Of a stretch of DNA of 64,000 bases, positions 48,043 to 60,900 are shown in pieces (within the stretch, counting starts at the first letter, position 1; each line of letters starts with the position of its first letter). Under the pieces are notes generated by a model that was not told the origin of the DNA, searched no databases, and saw only the letters and a program-made list of their open reading frames with translations. The position numbers and the translations under genes are program-made. Source of the stretch: Bugula neritina (Eukaryota > Bryozoa > Gymnolaemata > Cheilostomatida > Bugulidae); the NCBI GenBank assembly GCA_964035545.1, contig OZ037770.1, forward strand, positions 3,391,662 to 3,455,661, read 5' to 3'.

Positions 48043-49000
48043 CATCGCTCAATTTTCTGCCTAACTAAATTTCAAGCATGTAGCCTATGTGTGTGATATG
48101 AGTAGAGATCTGATATCATTCAACAATTAAACTCAATAAGATTTATTGGTTGATTTATTGAAAATAGATCCAATCGGCTTGTAAGAGCTCACAATTTTTC
48201 TGAATGCTATACTTGCCACATTCCAATCTGTACTAATTTCATGTATAAAATGCTAAAGCTGGTTATTTAGCTAAGCGATCAAACAAGTACTCAACTTAAC
48301 AGTATGAGCTACATGGAGTATATATCATGTTTGCCATATTGTGAAAATTCTAATTGAAAAGCTTTTGAGTTTTTATATTTACAGGCTTTAATCAGATTTT
48401 TATCTTTAAGCCTGTTAAATACTATTAAATCTCTTATACCTAACTTTTTGATGTGATATCATTAAAAAAATTGTATTTCTAAGTATAATTGTTGATATAT
48501 CGAAATACAAAGAATAAAGATATTGCATAATCGTTTTTCCTCAGGCATGTTTTGTGTTACCTAGCTTATCTCTTTTAGATTGTTTTACTATGTGGAGGAC
48601 GGACTATTTTTCTATGTAAATGTCATAGCTAGACTGATATCTGGTTGTGGAATGTCTATGGTTACAGTTTCTGGTTTGAGTCTCCTACTCAAAGCAACAG
48701 AATTCAAAACTGGAACAGTTCTGGTGGGATTTAATTGCATTGTTCCAGTTTAATTTATTGACCAATCAAAAAGTTTCAATCAATATTCAGACTAAAGAAA
48801 CATAGTAATGCTGCCAGACTCTGTAAAGCGCCTTCATGAAGTCCCCATGTGCACCTATACCCACCCTGCATCTTCTCAGTGAAAAATTTAGAGTACATTG
48901 CAAGCAAAGTGTAAAATTAAAAAAAAGCCAGAAAACAGATATAATATTTTAACAGAACAATACAAAGAATAGTTTTTGCCTTCCTATAAAAAAAATCATG

Positions 49001-49176
49001 CAATTTTATAGTTACCATCCCTGTGAGAATCCCCTGATGGAAAGGGTTTTTTGCTAAATCTGGCTAAGTACTTATCCAGATGAGGCACAGGAGCAATTGT
49101 GACTAGATACTTTTCCTAACATCTTTACCAGGGCTCGAACCCACAACTTCTTGTTTACTAAGCCAATTCTACCTAT
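49001..49176 (-). mobile_element. tRNA-derived SINE family 1, head truncated
   Basis: Body and B-box side match 36138-36342. The A-box end is lost. In MFS copy 3 intron 3. Confidence 0.8.
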
Positions 49177-49500
49177 AGTTTTATCCTGCTATAGTAGAAC
49201 TTTATTCTTCTGATTTTCAAATTTTTATATAAGTGGATCCAATCAATTTTAAGCCAATTTTTTATGAAAAGTGTCAGACAACTCCTCATACTGAGTATTA
49301 TAAAAGTACTCAAATAAGGAAACATTGACATTGCGTATAGAATAAATTCTCTTGTTGTTTCTGGTGAGATTTAATTGTAGCATATTGCAGTTTAGATTCA
49401 CCAACTCTGTTACTTAAATTTGCTTATGCAAAGAGGCACTTCAATGCGGTGCTTTCTTAAAAAATTGTCTATCAAATTGCATTTTGATCATTTCCCTAAT

Positions 49501-49887
49501 TTAGTACACCCTGGAAATCTCTAGTTTTTGCTATTTCTTACAATTTAGTTGCTGATGAACATGGGCTTTTTCTTCAAAACTAGTAAAATGTCAATAAATA
49601 CACCTAAATAATTAAAGTTTTTTTTTGAATTTTGCTTAACTTACCCTGCTTGTTTCTAATTACTTAGCTACTTTTGATTGTGAACTGTTACGGTTTTTCC
49701 TAACTTTCCGCAGTCAAAATTATCTACATAAATAGGAAAAAACATGGGAAATCATGCAAAACTAAAAAGAACATTGATTATTTAGTTGTATTTATTGATA
49801 TTTTTGCTAGTTTTAAGAAACAATTCATGTTCAAATTAGCAGCTATAAACTGTAGAAAAAAAACTAAAGATTTCTAGTGTGTACTAA
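49501..49887. mobile_element. MITE family F, copy 1
   Basis: Long imperfect terminal repeats starting TTAGTACACnCT and continuing through GCTATTTCTNACAATTTAG. A related copy is at 58522-58890. In MFS copy 3 intron 3. Confidence 0.7.
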
Positions 49888-50124
49888 AGTAAATAAGATG
49901 ACCCATTTCTATTTTAGGGCATAGTTGAAGGAGTAATCGGCTGTGCATATAGCTTTGGTGTGGTAGCTGGCATCTTTCTCAAAAATGTAAGCAGTTTTGC
50001 CGGCATATAAGTTCATTTCTATTCCTTCATTAGCATAAATATGATGAATGTATTTTAATCAATTTTCTGAGAAACTCACATTTTCCTAAGTATCCCTCAA
50101 TCTGTTTATGAACTTTTGTTAATA

Positions 50125-50400
50125 TAGTGCCTGCACCCTTCACAGCAAAGATATACCCATGTCTGATAGCATAGCCATTTCCGTCAAGGCTAATGCCAGG
50201 GTTTGAACCCATGACCTATATTCTATGACCTATAGCCCATGACCTATAGTCCATGACCTTTTGCCCATGGCCTATAGCCTATGACCCATATAGCCTATGA
50301 CCTATAGCCACCGACCTATATAAGCCTATGACCTATAGCCAACGACTTATAGCCTATGATCTATAGCCCATGGTCTATGGATTATAACCTGTAGCCTATG
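50125..50400. repeat. SINE head fragment running into a 'ctatgacctatagcc' minisatellite
   Basis: A B-box-like 'gggtttgaacccatgacc' at about 50198 is followed by roughly ten imperfect 15-20 bp units whose sequence repeats the 'catgaccta' end of the SINE head. The array probably expanded from the SINE. In MFS copy 3 intron 4. Confidence 0.65.
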
Positions 50401-51408
50401 TGTACCAAAACAATGCCAGCAAGAATATATATTACTCTGTCAAATTTATATAAACCTGCTTGTATAATTCAAATAAAAACTTTAATAATGCATTGCAATA
50501 AAATTGTCCTCAAAGAGTCCTATATATATACATAAGTAGATTAGGCAACTCAATGTTAAAGCAGGTAGTTATTTAGTTAGTTTAGCATCACATATTACTC
50601 GCAAGGACTAAAATTGTTACAGTAAGAAATGATGAGAGTTAGTTCATCATGTATAATTTCTCTCTATATATCAATGCCGATAAGCATATGTGAGAATACT
50701 TTACATAATATTTATAACATTTAATTTACTATCTTTTATTAGATTTAATTTAATTAAGCAGGAAATGCTTGCCTATTTACCAGTTGTTGCTCAATGTGAA
50801 GGTTATCGTGAGTCCTGCAGACAGATTTTTATTGCATAAGGTAAAGTTTTGTTGACAAAAATGTACACTAATGTTTTGCAGCTGGTTGGATATTCTCTTA
50901 CCTGCTATATATTTGGAGGGTTTATGGGACTTCTTATGATTATACAAATAGCAGTTGTACCGAATATAGGTGAGTCTATACTTCATATGTACGTATCAAA
51001 ATATACGACAAGTCTAGAAAATGCTTATATAATTGCATATGTGTGCGAGTGTGTGCGGGCGGGTGTGTATGTGTGTGTGCTGTGTGTGTGTCTGTGCGTT
51101 TCATGCAATCAAAACTGTATGTTTTTAATTATGTTTATAGAAGAAACATACAATAAATCATCAAAAGGGTTTTTTCAACTGATGAAAGTACCAGGCCTAG
51201 TGTTGCTGTTCTTTCACTGTTTTACAAACACGTTGTGTATGACGTCTCGTTTGGTCAGTCTCCCGTCGTTTCTCATGACCACGGTATGTTATATGCGTAG
51301 AATTCATCAAAATATGAGCTGTATGAACTGAAACCTGTAAAACTGACAAATTAACAGTGCAAGCTGTGATAACCGTAAAATATATATAGTTTACAGTATT
51401 TACTATAA

Positions 51409-52484
51409 CGAAGGTTTATAATCGCTATCCCTGTGAGAAACCCCTAACGGGAAGGGTTTTTGTTAAGGCGCGCTAAAGACTTATTCAGAAGTGGCACATG
51501 GGAGCAATTATGACTGGCTGCTCTTCTTGCCATCACCAATCACGGGCTTTCCATGTATCGATCTCAGATCGATCTTCACTTAAGAGGAGGCAACTCCGCG
51601 AGATCGATTTGACACTCTCATGGAAAAACGATCGATTTGAGCATATTTCTCAGATCGATCTCAGATCGATCTTGCTGAGATCGATCTGAGAAATATGCTC
51701 AAATCGATCGTTTTTCCATGAGAGTGTCAAATCGATCTCGCGGAGTTGCCTCCTTTTAAGTGAAGAATAGGCTACTTTAAAATTATAATTTTTTAACCCA
51801 CCTGAGTGATTAAAGCTAATGCTTTTGAAAAACAAAATTTTCAAAGTCTAAAATTCAACGCCAGCTATAAACTCTAAGCAATAAAGCTTTTAGTGAGAAG
51901 TAATTTAGCCAATTTAAGATAATTAATTTTAATATTTTAGCTTGACAGCTTATATAAAATTAATGGCTGTTGTGCAGATTATTCATAAACTTACAGAACA
52001 ATTAGGCTTAAAATTAAGCAGCAAATAACTACTGAAAGTAAGTTTTACTTATATTAGCCATTTAAATTCAATTTTAATGTTCCTATTTTTTGTACCTTCT
52101 ACCTCTATAATTTTATATAATTGAGTTTTTTTCTTCATAGTACTGAAAGTCAAAGCTTTAGCATCTGAAATGTGGCTATCGTAATTATTAAGTAATTTTC
52201 TTTGTAATTGACAATAAGTTATCATTTTATTAGCGGACGACATTTTAGCGAACAGTCTTTTTCTACTTCTATGATTGATCTTTTGTCTTTCCATGGTCTT
52301 ATTGCTTTGAGATCGATTTGAGTTTGAGCTCTACAGACCGACCAGCTCAGATCGATGGAAATCGATCTTTGGCGTCTTTCCATGTGTCGATCTCGCTGAG
52401 ATCGATCTGAGATCAATCCATGGAAAGCCGGTGTATGGCCTTTCTCCGGTCACGAACCCATGACCCCATGTTTACTAACCTCCC
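51409..52484 (-). mobile_element. tRNA-derived SINE family 1 split by a nested element
   Basis: TTACAGTATTTACTATAA flanks both sides (51391-51408 and 52485-52502). SINE body 51409-51540 and head 52434-52484 are separated by the element at 51541-52433. In MFS copy 3 intron 6. Confidence 0.9.
51541..52433. mobile_element. GATCGATC-rich MITE with internal palindrome
   Basis: Terminal repeats CACSGGCTTTCCATG followed by GATCTCAGATCGATCT, 893 bp. The left part is a near-perfect inverted repeat with arms of about 85 bp (51574-51661 against 51678-51765). The host SINE sequence resumes exactly at the right end, with a 2-3 bp (AT) duplication at most. No transposase frame is seen. Confidence 0.85.
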
Positions 52485-53540
52485 TTACAGTATTTACTAT
52501 AATAATATGTCAAAATTTAAGGTATTTGATATTCACTAATTTCTTTCAGTCTCATGACTCACTCGTGTCTATTTGCAGTTATATTTTGTCTGTAAAAACC
52601 TGACAAGTCTGGTTGATTGATTTGAAAGCTTCAAACAACCTGTCATATAGCCATGTCATGCTAAGCAACCACCTGCAGCCATGGACTATGGCTTCAAACA
52701 TAATATTTTATTCCCAGTTTGGAGCGAGCTCCAGTGACATAGGAAACTTCCTAGGAGTGGCTAGTCTGATTTACTTGCTCTTATCTCCCCTGTGTGGATT
52801 TTTAATGAATAAAGTGAGTATTTAAAATTTTTCAGCAAATGTTTTTGTTATGAAGTTCAGTGAGATCCTTAATCTGATTATTAGATTTTCACTGATGGGA
52901 ACACTGATGCCAAATGAGTCATTATTTTGCTAAGAACTGAAAAAAAATTAACTTGTTATATTGAAATTTGATGAGATCCTTCATTTGATTATTAGACTTT
53001 CACCGATGAAAAAAACTGATGCCAAATGAGTCAGCATTTTGCTAAGAACTGAAGAGAAACAATTAACAATAATTTTGTTCTGAAAATTGTAGAAGTTATT
53101 CTTCTGAAGCAGTTTAACCTGCTAAATTTTAATAATATTGTTCCAGGAATCTAATTGACATCTATTTGTTTAAAGATCACTTCACCCTTTGTAATACATG
53201 CAATCAGGTAATTTAAATGACTTTGTTATGTAGGGGTTGAGTTACACACTTATTATTATCGCATGGCTCATACAATCTCTCCTACTATTACTCATGGGAC
53301 CCTCCCCACTGCTGGATTTTATTTTCCATGGTAAAAAGTGAGTAGAATTGCTTATTGATCGTATTGTTTTTTATTGCATATGCTCTAATGTTAAAGGAAT
53401 GATTAGATTAACCTTAAAGATGTAAAGCTAGGTGGCCAAAGTATCTTAAATTATAAAACTGATAAGATATTGTATTGAAATTTTAGGTATAATAATTTAC
53501 AGTTTTCTTTTTGATTTTTCTACTTTTATTATAATAATTT

Positions 53541-53740
53541 TGTGCAATCCTCATACTTGCCAATCTCGGTCGAAAATCAGCAAGCATGAAGATATCGGAA
53601 TCGCCTATTGCGTTAGAAATGGCAAGATAAGACGTGTCGGTAATTCCGACATCTCTCAGAAACCCCGATTTTTGAAAGAGTTCGCCGGATTCAATCTAGA
53701 AGAGACTGTATATACAGAGGTGCGCTCACAGAGTAGAATA
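53541..53740 (+). other. GC-richer unexplained segment in MFS copy 3 intron 8
   Basis: Open on the plus strand with mixed composition (KHEDIGIAYCVRNGKIRRVG), running into the MITE at 53741. No homologue is recognised. It could be a captured exon fragment. Confidence 0.3.
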
Positions 53741-54085
53741 AGCCTAGGACCACACTGTGCGTATTTTCGCATGCGAAAATTAAAATCACGAATAGCAAAA
53801 GTGTCCACTGTAGCGTCAGTGATGCGTGATAAATAAAGCTTTCATTTTTAAATCGCACTCGCTTTCAATAAAACGCAATTTACTGGAATATAGCACTAAA
53901 TAAATAAATTGGGCTCGCTGAATAGCTACCAGCCAGTTAGGTGACGACGACAGAGACGATTCGCACTTGCGTTGAAAATGCAGAGCGACAAGTGCGAAGG
54001 TTTTCTCAACGCGCACAGTGGACACCTTTGCTACTTGTGATTTCAATTTTCGCATGCGAAAATACGCACCGTGTGGCCCTAGGCT
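53741..54085. mobile_element. MITE family A, copy 2
   Basis: 345 bp, same terminal repeats as 7861-8206, left flank TA. The internal orientation is the same as in copy 1. Confidence 0.9.
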
Positions 54086-54150
54086 AAGTTTACCACTAGA
54101 GCTCACTAGACACAAACATACACACACAGACATTCTTATACCTTACAATA

Positions 54151-54495
54151 AGCCTAGGGCCACACGGTGCGTATTTTCGCATGCGAAAATTGAAATCACA
54201 AGTAGCAAAGGTGTCCACTGTGCGCGTTGAAAAAACCTTCGCACGTGTCGCTCAGCATTTTCAACGCAAGTGCGAATCGTCTCTGTCGTCGTCACCTAAT
54301 TGGCTGGTAGTTATTAGGCGAGCCCATTTCTTTATTTTAGTGCTACATTCCAGTAAATTGCGTTTTATTGAAAGCGAGTGCAATTTAAAAATGAAAGCTT
54401 TATTTATCACGCATCACTGACGCTACAGTGGACACCTTTGCTACTTGTGATTTCAATTTTCGCATACGAAAATACGCACAATGTGGCCCTGGGCT
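54151..54495. mobile_element. MITE family A, copy 3 (inverted relative to copy 2)
   Basis: 345 bp with the internal region in reverse orientation, 65 bp from copy 2. The two would pair along their whole length. Confidence 0.9.
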
Positions 54496-54863
54496 AAAAA
54501 TTACTTCACTCAGAACTACCAACTTACCTTGTTTCTTATATCTCGGAGTTATGCTCCCTACCTAATTGCACTCTACTCACAAAACTACTACAATATTATA
54601 TTGAAACATGCATACAATTTTATGACTTTTGTAATATAATATTAATTTGGGTGGATGTAACAATCTATTGTTGATTTTTATAGTAATGCTTTATATATAT
54701 TCCTTATAACACCACAATAATAACTGCCGATGACAATTATTATATTTAACGTAAAACACATTTTGGGCATTAATATGAAATTTGTTAGTGCGGACATGTT
54801 TTTACAACAATTAGCTAGATAGTAAAAAATAAGTGTACGGCAGCAATCAAACTTCATAACTAT

Positions 54864-55324
54864 TGTTGTAGTTTTGTGCACTACTAGATTTATAGGCGTT
54901 ATTGTGTGCTGATAATTACTGCATATCCACTGTGAGGTTATTTGAAGAACCGAACAAGTTGATCATGGAATTGAGAGAGCTGTATTGAACTAATTACACA
55001 CGATAAAATCAGTATACATATAAAAGAAACAAATATAACAATAATCGAAGCAATTACATACAGTTATCCTAGTAGCTACTAAAACAGTCCAAGACTTGCT
55101 GTGCTCGCCGAAATTAGGCGTTACTTATATACATGGAATCGAGCCTGATTGGACGACACAAGATTCCGGCCGTGTCGTCCGCAGTTTCTGGCGGTGTCGC
55201 CCGTGGTCACTAGCATGGCACTGCATGAAGATGCGTCATAACTTGGAGTTACCGTTCCTGACCATAATCTATTGAATTATGTTTAGCAGGGGGTACTGGG
55301 GGGTATCTTCCGCTAATCATTACA
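54864..55324 (-). mobile_element. Solo LTR, copy 2 (461 bp)
   Basis: Bounded by TG...CA with an exact 4-bp duplication CTAT (54860-54863, 55325-55328). On the minus strand it starts TGTAATGATT and contains a TATATAAG box. It sits 24 bp upstream of MFS copy 3 exon 9, leaving only a short remnant before the acceptor. Same family as 10091-11204. Confidence 0.93.
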
Positions 55325-55831
55325 CTATTATGTTTGAGTATATTTCAGATATTATCTGGGAACGGTGATCACATGGTGTATTATTCAACTCTCACAAGTG
55401 TGTGTATTCCTAGCTCCTTTCAAGGCCTCTCTCAACTTAGCTGAGTATGTGTTATCATGTTGAGCTTACTTTTTCAAATGCTCAAGAACTTTGATGTAGA
55501 AATCTTGTTATGTTCTTCTTTTTCCCGTTGTTTATAAACGTTATTCAAAACTTTACATGCAGTTATTGGTCCGTAAAGATGCTATGTTATTCTATTTTTC
55601 ATCCATAATGGCAAGATATCTTGGTTTTGTTCAGAGCTACAGGATATGAGAAAAATAGCCTACACACATATGGTATGATAGCTGGAATGGTAAACTGTGC
55701 ACAAGGTCTGGGATCCATTGCGGGGCCAGTTGGGGGCGGAGCTATATATGAAGTGATGGGTTCCCGTGGTTAGTGACTGTTCTTGGATTTCTTCAGTTTT
55801 TACTTGTAAGTATTGATTCAGATTCCACTCT

Positions 55832-56000
55832 AAGCGTAGGGCCACACGGCTCGGGTCACTTTTTCGTGACGTGTGGGAAAACCCTCTTAGCCCAAAAATG
55901 GGGCGTGGTTTGCAGATTTTCAGGCGTATAATATGCTGAGCAGCAAGTGCAGAAAGCTCGTGTGAGTTCGATCTAATTGGCTGGTTACAGATTAGCGTGT
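55832..56000. mobile_element. Possible single end of a family A-like element
   Basis: 'gcgtagggccacacggctcg' resembles the terminus of MITE family A, but no matching right end was found in intron 10. Confidence 0.3.
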
Positions 56001-56539
56001 ACACTTTTTTTATTTCATGTCGCGTTAAGTTTTTAGTGAACTGAATTAAAACAGTTTCATATTGTGCATATATGAACTGATATTTGCATCTGTATTTTGG
56101 TTTGCTTTTTTTACTAAACTTGTCCGTGTAACTGAGGCAAATCAAAATGGGAAATGAAAAAGAAAGTTTTCTCAAAGCCGACTTTTAAAACTATTTTTAT
56201 TCAATGCTAAATACAAAGTTATAATAACCAGGAAGAATCAATAATTGAATATATTGGCATCATGTTCAAGAAAATAACTTTATTTTAAAACTTTTATTTT
56301 GGAAGTACAATCGTATTAGATCTGTATAACCACCATATGTTCTGTATTTTGCAGGCAGCTGTTACTATAATCTACCTCATTGTCATGAGACTAGCAAATA
56401 AACCTCTCACACCAGAGCAAGCGGATGAAATGCGCATCAAGAAATGAAACCAGACAGTGATTTGAAGTTGGAGTCAAATTATTGCAGTTGAAATCCAACA
56501 GTAATGAAAATCAAATCATTGATTTTATAAAAACTTCAT

Positions 56540-56766
56540 TTAGAGTCTCTATCTCTGTCAGAGTTTTCTGGAACAAGTAGGTTGGAGTAGACTAAGAGCC
56601 TTAAGTCTTTTACCAAGTCTCGGGCTGTAACTGCAGCACAGTAATTGAATAATAATAGGATGCCCTTCCTGGTATCAATAGTAAAATAGTTGGCGGCCCA
56701 CCGGGATTTCAACCACCGACCTTTGGCTTGCAGGCAGGTGCTACTCATAACACCACAAGGTAGCGT
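56540..56766 (-). mobile_element. tRNA-derived SINE family 2
   Basis: On the minus strand a tRNA-like head (CTTGTGGTGTTATGAGTAG, then GGTTGAAATCCC) precedes a body ending near 'ctctgtcagagttttctgg'. The head resembles 34038-34117. In the 3' region of MFS copy 3. Confidence 0.7.
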
Positions 56767-56769
56767 CTG

Positions 56770-57900
56770 CTTGCAAGCCAGAGGTCTCACAGGATCTGAA
56801 TGCAATATTTGTATTGCTCACTATGCTGCACATGGCTACATGATTTGTAGTTTGGGATGTAATTATGCGTGTAAAATGTTTTTAGAGTATACTTAATATA
56901 TGTATATATTGCCAGGATAGGTTCTAACTGTATAACAGCCAGTTGTAAAATGTTCCCTGAACCATTCATGAATAGAGCAAATGCGAAATCCTATCTATAT
57001 ATCTAAGTGATATTTTACTTTCATTGCAACAAATAAATTGCAGGGAGAAATTTGTATATAAAACATCGAGTTTGTATATTTTTTAATAAACTGCTTTTTT
57101 CTCTGTTACTTCAATAAAGTTTTGATATTTGTGAAGGTGTGTCATTATATACATTCTTGGGTGCAACATGGTTATATTTAAAGCAATTTCGTTATAAAAT
57201 ATATAAAATAATCAAGTTTAGAATCACCACTGTTGGCACAAGATAATGTTTGATTGATAATTACAAATTTGGATGCAGTAGAAGCAACATTGATTAGCCT
57301 AAAGTAAACTACATGAGTTATGTTGAAAACGAATCACATGAAATTGTAAAAAAATATTGATTAAAAAATAAAAAGTAGACACATCATATAACAATTACAC
57401 ACAACGTGTTATTAAAAGTGACAAAACTCTATAAAACAATGTAAAAAATACGTAAAATTCCTATATGAAGCTTTAATTAAAATTATCAGTTTAGATATGC
57501 ATCTTTTGTAAAAAATTAGGTATCAAGATTTTTGCTTGAAAACCTACGAATAATACTCTTAATTTTTAACGCTGAAGACGGTATAAAGGAATTGAAACCT
57601 TAACTGTAGGTTAATTTCTTTAACTTACATAATAACATCCGGCAAAGATGTAATAATTTGTATGTAACTTACACGTTACATTTAAGGTGATAACAATACA
57701 ATCTCTACATATAAACTATACAAGCGCAAAAACTGTAGCTCTAACACTGCGTGAATCATCAAATATGGCAAAACCAATACTGAAATCATGGCAGAATATG
57801 CTTAGAATATGAATATTTCATAAATTTAGGCTAGGGGCCGCCTGTTGGACAGCTCCGGTTTAGAACATAAATATTTCATACGGGGTGACAACTCCAGAGT
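56770..57900. other. Convergent 3' intergenic region
   Basis: Separates MFS copy 3 (plus) from the caspase gene (minus). AATAAA for copy 3 is near 57112. A minus-strand signal for the caspase gene was not clear. Confidence 0.5.
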
Positions 57901-60900
57901 TCACTCTGAAGGAAGATCAAACTTAGGGAACAAGTAGAATTTTCTCCCGTGAGTTGGGAAACACTCATAAGTTGGCTGCTGGCCGCCGATATTCAAATCT
58001 CGTTTGGACATCTCGATACTTTTCTGTCTCACTATATCCTTGACCTGAAATGAATGACAAACCAATATTGACTAGCACAAGGGTAGACAACCTCTTCTTC
58101 CAAGTTCAGAGGTCGGCCAGAATGAAGGGCCACATAATTTTACACACACATATTAAATTTTATTATAATAAAGTAATTTTTCACTAAACCTATACTGTGC
58201 TAATCATAATGCATATAACAGTTTTTACTTATCCTAAGCATTAAAAGGGCCACTGGAAAATGGGAAAACGGCCACAGGTGGCCCTGGGGCCCCAGATTGC
58301 CCACCCCTGGACTAGTATATTAATCACAGAAAGTAATATGAGTGAAAATAATGACAGAAAGTTACTTAGTATTCACATCTGTTGTCCTACTCATTTATAA
58401 ACATTATAATTTACCAGCTACTATATATTGTAATATACACACAGTTTATCTGCAGGGAAACATTTTATTACGCATATTTAGCCTGTAGCTATATATTGCA
58501 ATCTACATGGATCATTTCATTAAATTGTATACCCACTCGAAATCTTCAATTTTCAGCTATTTTTTTACAATTTAGCTGCTAAAGTAGATGGCATTTTGCT
58601 CTAAACTAATAAAATATCAGAATACCGAGGTTCTTTCCAATTTTGCTTGATTTCCTATGTTTGAACCTAATTATTTAGTCAATTTGTATTTTTGGACCGT
58701 CCCGAACAAACCGTGGCGGTCCGAAAATCCAAATTAGCTAAAATATTAGGAAATGACATGGGAAAACAAGCAAAATTGAAAAAAAATAGATTATCTAGTT
58801 GTATTTATTAGGTTTGAGCAAAAACCTATACATTAGCAGCTAAATTGTGAGAAATAGCTTAAACCTAGAGATTAGGAGTGTGTACTGAATTGAGTAAAGT
58901 GATCTACATACTATACTTCACTTGCAGGTAAATATTGTAATATAACCAATATACCTGCTGAAATATACTCTGAATGTCCTTCTCACATGCGTGGTTGTAT
59001 AGCGAGCAAACCAGGGCCCGGATAAACCAGGAGCCCTGCAGCGAGTGCCTCATTGAGCGGAAACCTAGAGAATTAGTTCAGCTCATCTCAATATTTATTA
59101 CATTTATTTCTGCAAATTATATGCTTAGTGCAACCAAAGTTGTTGCTTGCTTCTGTAGAAATTAGATGTAAGAGACCTTAGAAAATAATTATAAAGAGGT
59201 TAATGAAAAGACAATCTACAAAAAAATTAAACAACTCTTGACTAAAGTGATTGCATAAAATTTTCCCCAGTGACTGCCTTTACCAAGTCTCATGGATACA
59301 TGGAAAATACTAAATAATACACATAGTTGAAATTTGTATTAGATGCAATTTCTTTTCAAAATGTTTAAAGAAGGAGGGGGGTCATGTACTACCACCCGCA
59401 GTCTTAATATAAACTTACTAAGAAAACTGGATTTCAGAAGAAACAGATCGTCCGTCGTCAGGTAATTCCCAGGAAATGGCTGATCGTTTTCAACAAATCT
59501 ACTGCCAGGACTGTCATCAGAAAAGTGACCCAAAGTGTCGGCCCGTCCTGCCAAGAAATGACAGGAATCAAATAGGGAAGACAAATCCCAATGATATCAT
59601 AAGTAAATAAACATAGATGCTCATATGATTTGACTTTCCTAACCTGCACTTTATATCAAATGCTCTGCATACAACATGAACTCTCTATAAAAGTCAAAGT
59701 GGTGCAAGAATCAAAACTTGCTGATCAAAAGCTAGAAATGTAAACTCTCAAGCATTATGACACCTGTCACCAGATGACACCTGCCATCAGATGACACCTG
59801 CCATCAGTGGAAACGTGTCATAGGACGGTAATAATTATGCCTCAAGCTGACACCTACTGATACAGCCTGACACATTTCAAGTCCGGCTGACAAGGGCGTT
59901 CATGAATGAAAACTAACAATAGTCAATGTCACTAGCTAGACAAATTGTTATAGGGACACCTGCAAGCACTGATGCTTGCAGCCCCTGGTGTTTGCCAATA
60001 CTGGTACCTGACAATAAGGAAAGGTGCAGTCAATAAATAATGCTGGCACATATTAAAGTCTTTACTGTTGGAGAAATTTTTAGAAATATTCAGGAAGTGA
60101 TGTCACTCACCTCCGGCACATGCCTGTATGATAATAATCTTAGGTTTGCCAGCCATCGACTGAAATGAATACGGAGACATCAAGTCATAAACGTCTGAAA
60201 GGCTGATAGAGCGGCCATCTTTGCCGAAGATCTGGTTCTCTGACCCATGAGTCATGATGACAAGAGCGCTGACACCCAGCTTTTTGTAGTCCGGGTTTCT
60301 CGTCTCGTCCCAAATTCGCTGTCGCATTTCCTGTGGCAAAATCAAATGAGCTCATAACGATATTAGAGCAACGGCTAACTTATAAAAGTGAGTTTCAGGG
60401 TTAAAGATACGCAGAGCTAGTTCCTTTACCCTGATACAGAAACACTTGCACTTTCATTCTCACATGCGTGACATTATGTAAACCTTCCAGTGTGACAAAA
60501 CATTATATTTCATTCTGATAAAAACCACAAGCAAAAATTAGTTTATTAAAAACTTTGCAAGAATAATCTAAATTAGTAACAAAAATTATTTTTGCATTAC
60601 AAATCAAAACCGAAGGGGAGGCCAAAAATGAACTGTTAGTCATTGGGTTGGCTTATAGATGAGTAAAAAGAAATAGCTTAGACTACTTGTAGATGAGTAG
60701 TAGAGGTAACTTAGACTACTTGTAGAGGAGCAGTAGAGGTAACTTACCTTACAAGTAAGATCAGTGTGAACGTCGCACTCAAAGTTCAGCTGATGAAAGA
60801 CGTTACGGACATTAGTGACATCCACATCGGAACCTTCCCTGTACGACAAATCAATTTGATCTCCAGTTGTGGGCCGCTGGAAATTCTGGTTGTTTATGAT

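Larger units (their letters stand above)
45890..56447 (+). pseudogene. SLC18B1-like MFS transporter, copy 3 (frameshift in exon 10)
   Basis: Eleven exons: 45890-46207, 47472-47545, 48579-48723, 49918-49986, 50882-50969, 51141-51283, 52718-52813, 53234-53337, 55349-55444, 55635-55805, 56355-56447. Splice sites match the other copies, and exon 6 has one extra codon (ETYNKSSK). In exon 10, GGATTC of copy 2 is GG-TTC here (about 55760), and a TAG follows at 55771-55773. The protein would stop near helix 11, losing about 50 residues. The deleted base could be an assembly error, since every other exon is open. Introns are swollen by SINE, MITE and LTR insertions. AATAAA near 57112. Confidence 0.85.

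Noticed and set aside
55660-56175. 171-codon minus-strand open frame
   Set aside because: It is antisense to MFS copy 3 exon 10 plus intronic repeat sequence; the plus-strand exon is supported by two paralogues.
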